A stretch of 64,000 nucleotides of DNA, taken from Alopecurus myosuroides (Eukaryota; Streptophyta; Magnoliopsida; Poales; Poaceae). Below, one piece after another: positions 24,080 through 34,168 of this stretch. The stretch lies in NCBI GenBank assembly GCA_028641055.1, contig CM054063.1:175756697-175820696 (forward strand). The letters are read 5' to 3'. The position numbers and the translations under genes were made by a program. The notes below the pieces were generated by a model, which saw nothing but the letters and a program-made list of their open reading frames with translations, was not told the origin of the DNA and searched no databases. Position 1 is the first letter of the stretch, and every line of letters starts with the position of its first letter.

Positions 24080-25800
24080 GAAATCGCGCACGTCAAGTTC
24101 CTCCGTGAGAACTGGGATATTTTTCCTAGTGTCCTGCGGACATGCCGGGTGTACCCAGGGAACTTGTTGAGCATCAACTCAAGGTGATTCCAGGATCAAA
24201 ACCGGTCAAGCAAGGTCTCCGCCGATTTGACGGAACAAGACGGAAGGCTATTGGCAAGGAAATTATGCGGCTTTTAGCAGCTAACTTTATCCGGGAAGTT
24301 ATACATACTGATTGGTCTACGAACCCAGTATTAGTCCCGAAGAAGGATTGTACCATTCTTAGGATGTGTATAGATTACACGGGATTGAGTAAATTGTGTC
24401 CGAAAGATAGGTTCGCGTTACCGCGGATCGATCAAATAATAGATGCCACTGCTGGCTCTGAGCTTTTATGCTTTGTGGATGCTTATTCCGGGTACCATCA
24501 AATACGCATGAAAGAAGAAGATCAAATCAAAACCTCTTTCACAACACCCTACAGAACGTACTATTACATAACCATGCCTTTTGGCTTGAAGAACGCAGGT
24601 GCAACATACTAGCGCTGCATGCAACGTTGTTTGCATCGTCATATTTACAAAAACGTAGACGTTTACATGGACGACATTGTCGTCGTTTCCAAGGAAAAGG
24701 ATACACTCCTTGAAGATCTACGAGAAACTTTCGAAAATTTATGCACTTATAAAATGAAGTTGAATCCATTAAAGTGCGTATTCGGGGTTCCCTCAGGAAA
24801 ACTTCTAGATTTTATCGGTTCTCATAGAGGAATAGAAGTAAACCCAGAAAATATTACGACAATCTTAAACATCACAAAGCCTACATGCTTAAAAGATGTT
24901 CAAAGATTGACGGGTTCTGCAGCCGCAGTCAGCAGGTTTATAAGCCGGTTAGGAGACAAAGCTCTGCCATTATACAAATTGTTGAAGAAATCCGACAAAT
25001 TTGAGTGGACAGAAGAAGCGGACAAAGCATTAAACCAGTTAAAAGAAACCTTGATGAAAGCTCCGATTTTGGCATCTCCAAAAGACGAAGAACTCATGTT
25101 ACTGTATCTTACAGCAACAAACAGACTTATTAGTGCAGTGATAATTGTGGAAAGGCGGAAGGACGAACAAAGCATACCATATCAATACCCGGTGTATTAC
25201 GTCACCGAAGTATTCTCCGAGTCAATACAAAGGTATCCACATTATCAAAAATTGGCATATGGCGTGTTTTTCGCGTCTATAAAACTCCGCCATTATTTCC
25301 AAGGACATTCCATAACAGTGGTAAGCAAAGCACCACTAGGGGATATCATAAACAATGCGGACACAACACGCCGAGTATCCAAATGGGGCATTGAGCTAGT
25401 TGCGTTCGACATTAAGTCCCAACCCCGGACGACAATAAAATCCCAGGCGTTGGCAGATTTTGTCGCTGATTGGACAGAAGAAATGGAAAGCACACCAATG
25501 CCGGAGTCGGAATACTGGGTCATGCATTTTGACGGATCCAAGATGAAGGAAGACGCTGGAGCTGGTGTAGTGCTCAAATCCCCAAAAGGTGACACCATGG
25601 AGTATGTATTGCAAATACACTTCAACGCCAGCAATAACGTGGAAGAATACGAAGCTTTGCTTCATTGCTTGCATATAGAAAAAGAAATAGGCGTCAAGCA
25701 CATACTTTACTATGGTGACTCGGATTTGGTACATCATCAGCTAACCAAACTTGGGACGCCAAAAGTCCCATCATGGCCGATATCGGAGAACAGTGGATGA
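24080..25800 (+). pseudogene. Gypsy reverse transcriptase and dual RNase H region
   Basis: The RT segment covers TDWSTNPVLVPKKD, MCIDYTGLSKLCPKDRFALP, FVDAYSGYHQI and MPFGLKNAGATY. TAG at 24610-24612 then replaces the glutamine usual in ATYQR, and the frame resumes through the catalytic YMDD at 24664-24675. The first RNase H follows (YLTATNRLISAVI, about 25105). A second RNase H-like domain begins at MHFDGSKMKEDAGAGVVL (about 25522) with NNVEEYEALLHCL (about 25635) and YGDSDLV (about 25711), the archaeal-type copy known from Tat elements. A shift near 25760-25800 moves the frame before integrase. Confidence 0.85.
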
Positions 25801-27240
25801 ATTTGCCATTTGCTTCCTGGGATTTGAAGTACTTCATATCAAAAGGGAAGAAAATTGGAACGCGGATGTATTAGCCCGCATGGGCTCAGAAAGAGTGAAA
25901 ACCCTACCACTAGGTGTGTTTGTCCAACATTTGTATGAACCATCGATAAAAGGTGGAGATGTTGATTATCCTCTTGTTTCCGAGTCAATAGAAGTCCTGC
26001 TCGTTAACCCGGATTGGAGAATTCCATATATAAACTTCTTAGTTGATCAGAAGTTCCCGGATGAAGCAGACAAGGTCTTGCAAATACAGATACAACGTCG
26101 GCGCAAAGGATACACGTTAATTAATGGTTGCATGTATAAACACAGCACTGTCGGAATTTTTCAGCGATGTATTTCGCCAGAAGAAGGTCGAGAAATCCTG
26201 CAAGAAATCCACGCAGGAGATTGCGTCCACCATGCTCAATCAAAAAGCATAGTCAAAAAAAGCATTCCGTGCAGGGTTTTTCTGGCTAACAGCCAAGACA
26301 GACGCCGAACACATAGTAAATACATGTGCCGGATGTCAGTATTACGCCAAGCAGACGAATATGCCAGCCCAAGCACTCAAACCTATACCCGTTACATGGC
26401 CATTTGCAGTCTGGGGGCTAGATATGATGGGACCATTCAAAACTGCCAGAGGTGGGCTCACACGTCTACTTGTTGCAGTTGATAAGTATACCAGGTGGGT
26501 GGAGGCGAAACCCATCAAAAAACTTGATGGTGTAACTGCCAGAAATTTCATCATTGACGTAGTCATGAGATACGGCGTTCCACATAGCATAATCACGGAC
26601 AACGGGACAAATTTCTCTATTGGAGAGTTGGCAAAATATTGCCGACAAATGGGAATACGCCTAGATCTAGCATCTGTGGCACACCCACAAGACAATGGGC
26701 AGGTTGAAAGAATGAATAGCTCAATCCAGCAGGGAATACGCCCAAGACTCGAATCTCCTCTTCACAGAGGAGCTGGAGTGTGGTAGAAGAATTACCTTCC
26801 GTGCTTTGGAGTATTCGAACGACGCCAAACAAATCAACAGGGCAAACCCCTTTTTCCTGGTTTATGGTGCAGAAGTGGAGCTTCCAACGGACATACTCCA
26901 TGATAGCCCAAGAGTGCAGGCTTTCCATGACTCGGATGCCAAAAATGCACGACAGGATGCCATCGATCTTTTAGAAGAAGAACGAGAGCTTGTTCTGCAA
27001 AGATCCGCCATTTATCAGCAAGAATTGCGACGCTACTATAGTCGGAAAATCAGACACCATTCTTTCAAAGAAGGTGACCTAGTGCTAAGATTGGTGCAGG
27101 AAAGGAAGCACAAATTAGCCCCAGTTTGGTAGGGACCATTTCTCATTAGCAAGGCTATGAAAATGGATCTTACTATCCTGTAGATATTCGGGATACGGAA
27201 GATGATCCCAAAAGACCGGATCGCAAAAGAAAGAGAAAGA
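25790..27240 (+). pseudogene. Gypsy integrase region
   Basis: After linker sequence with KREENWNADVLARMGS (about 25840), an HHCC-type zinc region lies near 26208-26350 (HAGDCVHHAQ, then CAGCQYY after a shift near 26262). The catalytic core has GLDMMGP (about 26419), IITDNGTNF (about 26592) and DNGQVERMN (about 26693), giving D, D and E in order. A TAG near 26785 and a shift follow. The C-terminal part includes FKEGDLVLRLVQ (about 27066). It would join element cDNA to the chromosome; disabled here. Confidence 0.8.
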
Positions 27241-27891
27241 TAGATGTCAAACAAAAAGAGACAAAGAGACCCTGGAGCATCCAGCAGTTACGTCCCTTCT
27301 ACACTTAGTTCAATTTCTATGTTAACATCTTTGAGATCATGAAATAAAGTTGTCGGAATTCATGCATTTATGTTTTACCTGTTAATTTCCGTACAAAGCA
27401 TAAGTTCGTCTTATCTATTTCCCAATGATCTTTCAAAATACTCATTGTTAACCCGAATTGTGCCTGCGTGCTCAGAGTTATAAAACTGAATGCTTTGCAG
27501 CCTAAGGAGGCTTAAGGAAACCCATACTGTGCCTGCGCGCCCGAGTTTCATACAATTTCAAAATTCCTTACTTTTTCCTAAGTATTATCTGATTGTTTCT
27601 ATGTTGGGTCACTGAAATTAGTAAGTAAAAATTCCTTGGTACAATCCATGTTTCCTAATTTCGACTGATCGGTTAAACCCAGTCACTTGGCATGAAGATT
27701 AAGTACTATTGAGCCATTTCAATCACTAAGGAAAGTTAACACGTGTAAACAAGAGAACTTAGAAGGCAAAGGAATTAAAACCCGGAAAAACTTGCAAAGA
27801 CATATAATTTAACTGCAAAAGAGGGATACTTGTTTATACAAATGATAGATAGCATTAGAATGAATATTACATTGTGATAATAGTAATGCTT
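27241..27891. other. Non-coding stretch between integrase and antisense gene
   Basis: About 650 bp of AT-rich DNA with no motif or ORF. The repeated phrase TGTGCCTGCGCGC-like (27460 and 27529) is short. It is probably a shared 3' untranslated spacer for the convergent sense pol and antisense gene. Confidence 0.5.
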
Positions 27892-30800
27892 CTATTTATT
27901 CATGCTAACTACCCAGGATTTAGGTGGCCTCCTCAGAATCCGACTCCTCCTCTTCGCTGCTGGGATCTCAGGAGTTGTCGGAATTTCTTCTTCTGGGTAG
28001 AAGGTTGAGATCGACACCATTTGTGCTATCTTGGTCGCATGCCCTTTGATGGAGTCAAATATACTGGCCCGCTGCGCGTCTCTGTACCCTTGCGGGATAC
28101 CAGTCGCCACACGCCAAGACTTGGCGGTGGGGTAGTGCATAGCATCAGCCCAAGGGCCATGCGTGCACCACCTCGAGCTGCAGAACGGAACCAGGAATCC
28201 TTCTGGTTCGCCACCTCTTCGATCGCCTCCGGAAGTATGCTAACTTCCGAGAATTCTCCTGCTTTGTCGGGAATGTACTTGTTGACAAGTAACATCCCCG
28301 CAGCATTGAGCGCGGTTAAGATCTTCCCGAAAGCCCGGACTCTTTCGATCCGGGTAAGATAGGGGCTCCCTTCTGTTTAAATCAACAAATAAAAGTTATA
28401 AAAAGAAACAGAGGAGGAAAAAGGAAAAATTCCGGTAAAAGTGTTAAAAACTTACCGAGAATCCTATCCATTTCAATGCCTTCTTCGAGGAGTTGATTTA
28501 GAGCGTTCTCCAAGTCCAGGATGGTCGCCTTCTCCTTCTCAGCCTGGCTCGAAGCCTTGGACTCGGCAATCCCGACAGCCAGTTGGCTGGCCTCCAGGTC
28601 TTTCTGGAGCTTCACATTAATTTGTGAAGTTACATGTTCTCCTTTCGGAGGTTCTCGGCATTGCCGGCATCTTCAGCTATTTGCTTGGCTTTCACCAAAT
28701 AAGCTGAAAAGCAAGGAAAATGAAGAGTTTAAACTCGGAAAGTGACTTAGAAAATTTTCTATCAAAAATAGTGGTGAATTTACCGTGCTGATTCTTCCAC
28801 CTTATGTTGAACGGAGGCCAACTCCGAGTCTTTCTCTTCAAGAATGTTAAGGAGAGTTTTTACCTCCTTATTCTTGATGGTAAGTTTAGTAAAAACTTCC
28901 GTATTAATGTTCTCGGAAGATTGCTGAAACATGGAAAAGAAAACAATCGCTTAAGTCAAAAAACAAGCAAGGATAAGAAGAAAAGTATTCAGTCAAAAAG
29001 TATGCAATTGGCTAACTGCTTGGGGGCTAGAGATATTACCTGGCTCATTTTGTCAGACTTGCCAGGTTTTCGAAAACTCTTTTGCATAGTCTGCAAAGAG
29101 TATTCCGACGTGGCAAAGGCCGTCTTGAATGACCTGCCGAGGCGAGAACACGAAATTATTCCTAACAATAAGCCCACTTTGGGGCCAAGGACGGATTAAG
29201 GGAGCTGGAGGAAAGTACTTTGTCGCCCATGGATGAATATATCCGTGTTCGTCAAAGTCTTCTTCTTGTTTTACCTTAAATTCCGGGTCAAATTTGGGCA
29301 TGGGCTCCTCCTTCGGGATGTTAGAAGGACCTCCAACTTCCGGCTCCACTGTTTCCGCCCTTTCCCTCGCGTCCGTCTCTGGCGCAATAGGCTGGCTAGA
29401 CTGCAAGGGATATTCCTCTTCCGTTGTTTCCAAGTTTTCTTCTTCAACTGCAGTCGGAGTGTCGGGTGCAGCAGCAGGAGAGGGCTGTGTTCCTTTCCTA
29501 GCAACAGACTTGTGCTTCTTCCGGCTCTTTGGCTTCAAAGTTGTAGGAGCCAGACTAGAAAGATAAAATCCGAGAAGTAAGAATTCCGAGAAAGAAAAGG
29601 GTTCATGCAACAAAAAGCATAGAAAGAGAAATAAAACCCGGGATGCTTACCTGGAAGTTGCGACGGGAACACCGTCAAGATCGATCACCTCCTGAGTGGC
29701 GTAAGGTTTCTTGCGCTTCCGTCCACCTGCAAAGCTCGCACGCATTGCATCCAACTCGGCATCGGTGGCAAGCTCCTCTTGAGGAATATACACAAGCTGC
29801 AAGAAAGAAGAGAGATCCGGAGAAAGTAAAACATCCGAGAAAAAAGAAAATCAGGAAAATGCCGACAAAGGAAAATTCCTACCCTTGGAGCTGGATTTCC
29901 ACCATTGTACATTGGACGACTTTCTTCATACTCATCTCGAGTGGAGATCAGCTGGTTCAGCCACTTCTTGAAATCTCTTTTCGTCAAAGCTTTGTTCGTT
30001 GTCTACATTGCGTCCTCCGGGCCCGAATAGTCACACATAAGCCGCTTTCTGTGGTGGGCTAAGGGCTGAACCCGCCTTCTGAGCTAGCACACAACAGTGT
30101 CTGTGCCGATGAGAGGAGGAGAGGCGGATACAAGTTTGGCAATTCACCGCTTGATCCTCATCAGATCTGGCGGCAGAGTCTGGACTGCATCCACTGCCCA
30201 ATTGTCTTGCGGTGTGGCCGCAGAATTCACGAAAGGTGGAATTCCCGTCCCCTTTCCAGGAAACGGGACATCAGAGTGATAGAAGAAGGAACCAGTCCAG
30301 AATTTAGCGGATTCCGATGTTTTGATTTTCGGGAACCAGTCTTCCCTAAACCTACAAAGGGTAAAGGAGATGGTTGCACACGTGGGGAGAGCGTCCTCAG
30401 AAGGGTTGCGCTTTACTCCAAAGCAGTATTGCCAGAAGTCTAACCTAGGCTCTATTCCTAAGTATCCTTCAAAAAGGGCTTGAAACCCGGCAATGTAGAG
30501 AATTGAGTTGGGAGGGAGATTGTGTGGTTGAATCTGGTATTGGTGGAGAATTTGGAGAAAGAAGGCAGAAGTTGGAAAACCCATACCTCTCCTTATATGC
30601 GAGGCAAGGAGAACCCGTTCGCCGGCTTTTGGAGAAAGCTCTGAATCCTTATCGTCATACCGCCATTTGTCCTTCAGCAAGAACCCCTCATCCTTCATTG
30701 ACGGAAGGAGGTATGGAACCACATTGTGGTGGCTCCGATTCCCGGAACTCTCCTCCATTTCTTCTTCACCGCCGGTAGCGCCAGGGACGACGACCTCCTT

Positions 30801-31054
30801 GCCGCCGGTAGAAGTATTTCCCTCTGTGGGCTCGGTGACGGGAGGTGGAGGAGGAGGAGGAACGGACGAAGACGGCACGTCCTCGGCCGTGGGAGGTAGA
30901 TCCCCGCGGGCCGCATCACGAGTGTTTTCCTCGGCGCGCTCACGGTGGCGCGGACGGGGGAGTCCAGCAACGGATCGAGGTCGTTGATGATCGTCTCGAT
31001 GTCCAAGGCGGCGGTGCTCGCATCCGTGGCGCGGGGTGATTCTCCGTCAACCAT
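27892..31054 (-). pseudogene. Antisense multi-exon gene of gypsy element (Transposase_28-like N-terminus, coiled-coil tail)
   Basis: Read on the minus strand. ATG at 31054 (MVDGESPRATDASTAALDI) lies 168 bp after a TATA box. A frameshift near 30910 leads into a Pro-rich run and the domain at 30878-30144 with LPPNSILYIAGFQALFEGYL and FWQYCFGVKR, the pattern of the Putative gypsy type transposon family (Pfam Transposase_28, by recollection). Exon-like pieces follow, several ending at GT donors: about 29987-29891, 29802-29651, 29560-29038, 28925-28782, 28700-28456 and 28370-27900. The pieces near 28500-28900 are Glu/Lys/Leu-rich and look like coiled coil. Breaks near 30910, 28640 and 28140 make it a pseudogene here. 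Antisense ORFs between pol and the 3' LTR are known in Tat-lineage grass elements such as Grande; their role is not established. Confidence 0.65.
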
Positions 31055-31221
31055 TCTTGGGCAGCGCGGTCGTGAGCCGGATCCTCCGATGTTTCCCCGG
31101 GGAAGGTGAGAAAACTCACTCTCTGCTCACTCGCTCGAGCTCTGTCTCTAGTTCTGGCTATGGCGCTGGGGGGCTTGAGGAAGAAGAGGAAGCGAAGAGA
31201 GAACGGAGCCCTCGAGGTGGC

Positions 31222-31229
31222 TATTTATA
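31222..31229 (-). promoter_or_regulatory. TATA box of antisense gene
   Basis: The minus strand reads TATAAATA inside GGCTATAAATAGCC, upstream of the ATG at 31054 and outside the LTR. The antisense gene therefore seems to have its own promoter. Confidence 0.55.
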
Positions 31230-31616
31230 GCCAGAGGTACGTTGAGATTGGTCCCAACGGCTATTTTAGCCGTTGGATCCTTGAAGCGTGTCACGCCCGA
31301 AAATTCCGGAAACGAGGGGACGGGGTGATAATGGCTATCTCCTCGTTTCCCGCGAGAATCTGTCAGAGGATACGTTTCAGGGTTTTGACTAAACCCAAAT
31401 GTCGTTATGTCAGCACGGTTTCATCGCTGACGTCATGAAGTTCCTTCTCCACGAAGGATCGTGGAAGAAAAAGGCGGATTCTGATAAAATCCGAGTTATG
31501 TGTTATGAAGTTTAGGGAAAAAGAAAAATCAAGACAAAGCACCAACGTTTCTCGGAAAAAGAATGCAAATTGACGAAAGGTGGCAGGATGAAGTCTCAAT
31601 CCTTGTTAGGGGCTAT

Positions 31617-32164
31617 TGTCGGATATATACCGATTAGGGGTATATCCGGCATTGTCCTGAAGAGCCGGTTTACCAGGGTGGCATGTTGGTAATGGGCTAC
31701 AGTCCATTAGGCGGCCCAGTAAGATGACGCGCAGAAGCCGGATTCTAGAAGAACCCGGACCACAGCCCAAAGTGGTGCGGCTTGGAGTAGAAGACGAATT
31801 CCTTACTTCACAAGTTAGATACTTTCCGTAGTCTTCTAGGTTTCCTATCTGTAAGCCCTAACCCGGCTATCTATATAAAGCCGGACGGGAGAGAAGAACA
31901 AAAGAAGACAATTAGCTATAAGCCAACTCGCCGAGAAGTTGATCCTCGTCGAGTTAGCGAAACCCTACTCACATTTTACTTTGTATACTTCAGGCTTAAT
32001 CCCTGATTTAGTGAGATTGCAGGAGTAAGAACGCCGCCTAGTTGCAACATACCGAACCTGGGTAAATTTGGTGTTCCTGTTCGTCGAACTACCACGTCCC
32101 CCCACGTCTATACCAGTAGTTTCATGGCACCCCCGTCTATGAACTCTACTACGATGTCTCGACA
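31617..32164 (+). repeat. 3' LTR of Tat-like gypsy element
   Basis: 548 bp, preceded by the purine-rich TTAGGGGCTAT that may be the polypurine tract. It carries TATATAA at 31872-31878 and ends CTCGACA before the second ATCTA. Confidence 0.9.
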
Positions 32165-32169
32165 ATCTA

Positions 32170-32733
32170 GCTACTGCTATGGAACCGTAGTCCAAGGATG
32201 AACTACTCACGAATCATTTTGGAGGCGGTCATGGTGGTGTAGAGCCCTCCGATGATGATTCCCCCTCCCGGCAGGGTGCCGGGGAGAGCTCCAGAACCCT
32301 CCCGAACTAGGGTTGACGATGACGGCGGCTGTGGATTTTTTGGTGGAAAAGACTCGTGTATTTAGGGTTAACCTCCCGAGAGGTATAAATAGGCCAGAGG
32401 GCAACATCGGTGGGCGGACAGGGGGGCCCTGGGCGTGGCCAGAGGTGGGGACTTGCCGCCCTATGGTGTGGGGCCCTTGTGGGCCCCTCTGGGTCCCCTC
32501 CAGACTCCGTGTGCGACTTCTGGGTTTTGTTTCGTCCAATTCCGAGAATATTTCCAGAATAACTTTTCTGAAACTAAAAACAACAGTAAACGGGAACTGG
32601 CTCTGTGGCGTCTTCTTGATAGGTTAGTCCCAGAAAATCGATAAAAAGGCATAAAGTGTAAAGGAAACATGTAGCATATAGTATGAAAACAACACGGAAC
32701 ATCAGAAATTATGGATACGTTTATGACGTATCA
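32170..32733 (-). repeat. 5' LTR of Athila-like element, right segment
   Basis: Continues the LTR broken at 19915, matching 14778-15362. It ends TATGACGTATCA and is followed by the AGTCC duplication. A minus-strand TATTTATA lies near 32386-32393. Confidence 0.9.
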
Positions 32734-32738
32734 AGTCC

Positions 32739-34168
32739 ACACAAGGTATAAAAGTTATACCAGTTATTGACATTTTTCTCGTCTTAAAGATATTGGTATT
32801 GGATACTGAAATTTCTCAATTTGCAATTTATTGCAGAGTGAGAAGGAAAAGAGGCAAGGGGGGTGGGAAGCGTAGAGGGCATACTAGAAGACGAATTAAT
32901 GGCGCCACACTAGCTGCATCATCTACGGAGCCCTAAGTCAATAAAGAGGATCAACACTTTAAAATAATCGTTATTTTGAGTTTGATCATTATGTAATGAA
33001 TATTTTATGTTCGTGAACCCTTTTGAGTTCGAATTATAAAATATGTGTGGGAATTCAAAGTTTATGATCTTCTTCATTGTGTTATGTCAATTGGTTTTTA
33101 TTATTAAGTCTTGAATCTTTTGATTTAGATTACTGCTCAAGTTTGAGTAGTAGTTTTATGGCTTATTAAATAAATTGGAGATAAATCTTTTATTTGATTT
33201 ATAATAATTTGAAAGACTAACTCCAAAATATTTAATATGGCCAAAATCCATTAAGTGCTAGGCACTTGTAATTTCAAAATTCACTGAAAGTTGACTTAAT
33301 TCTATTGAAAAATCAATATGATAAGTTAATCATATCGATGAAGTGGAATAGATGAAATAATTGAAATTTCAGTATTTCATAAAAGTCAGTGGGAGGAAAT
33401 TTTGAATCAATATCTGAGATCAAATAAATTTGATTGCAGTAGAAAAAACACTTTATAGAAATTATAACATGGACTGACAAAGAATATTTTCTTAGTCAAT
33501 AATTACTCATGATGAATTTTGGGAGATTCAAAATTATTGTGATAATAAAATCTTTGTGAAGACAATTATTTAAGCAATGTTATAATTGTCAAATGTCTTT
33601 GTGTGGCAAAGTGATAGCATGAAACGAAAATAATTCTCAACCCACTAAAGAAAATTATTTTGTTTGTTTGTTTAAGTTAGGACTATGTCATTAATTAACT
33701 TAGAGTAATTTTAATGATAAGTTCCTAGTAATCGATACTGCTCAAGCATGATTGGTTAAAAAGGTTTTGCATAAACCCAATAAGTTTATTCGTAGTTAAT
33801 TTCCACCTTTTACTCCATGTGTTTTAAACACATTGGATTAAGGAGAAAAGTGTCTTCTCATGAAAGAGATGTGGAAATTATATTAATTTGAGATTGTGAA
33901 TATTTGGAGAAGGATTGAATGAAAGAGGCAACATTAAAATGTTTCCAACTCATCACCTTGTCCGTAAATTTATATATGAGATGCATAAAGTTCGAACTTA
34001 ATATTTAAATAAAGGTCATATGAGGAATTTAATGAAATATTCTCTTTATGAAATATTAATTGATATTCCAAGATAATGACCACAATGTGCAAAACAACAC
34101 AAACAAGATAATAGTACTCATAAATATATGATATTGGATTATCATATAGATCCATGTTAGAAGAAAAT
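32739..34168. other. AT-rich unclassified DNA, left part
   Basis: Strongly AT-rich with no open frame beyond about 60 codons. A short basic stretch near 32838-32900 and phrases such as CAGTGGGAGGAAA near 33389 hint at a very decayed retroelement, but nothing is diagnostic. It continues at 44601 beyond the large-LTR insertion. Confidence 0.4.

Larger units (their letters stand above)
19916..32164 (+). mobile_element. Tat-like Ty3/gypsy retrotransposon nested in the Athila-like LTR
   Basis: LTRs of 547 bp (19916-20462) and 548 bp (31617-32164), both TGTCGG...TCGACA. The target duplication ATCTA is at 19911-19915 and 32165-32169; the unbroken LTR at 14773-14777 has ATCTA once. The order is gag, protease, RT, RNase H, a second RNase H-like domain, integrase, then a large antisense gene before the 3' LTR. 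That order and the dual RNase H fit the Tat lineage. I counted about 16 differences in the first 250 bp of the two LTRs, so the insertion is not recent. All ORFs on the sense strand are broken. Confidence 0.9.
13770..32733 (-). mobile_element. Athila-like LTR retrotransposon, minus strand, pol lost
   Basis: LTRs start TGATGGCTGACG (13770 and 18908 on the plus strand) and end GACGTATCA (15362 and 32733). The 5-bp target duplication AGTCC is at 13765-13769 and 32734-32738. Gag, primer-binding site and polypurine tract are all on the minus strand. The internal region (15363-18907, about 3.5 kb) has gag but no recognisable protease, RT or integrase, so this copy is non-autonomous or deleted. Its right LTR is split by a 12.2-kb gypsy element. 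LTR style and PBS suggest the Athila group; the family name is not resolved. Confidence 0.85.

Noticed and set aside
32739..34168. Possible endogenous pararetrovirus because of AT-richness
   Set aside because: No movement protein, coat or RT motif could be read on either strand.
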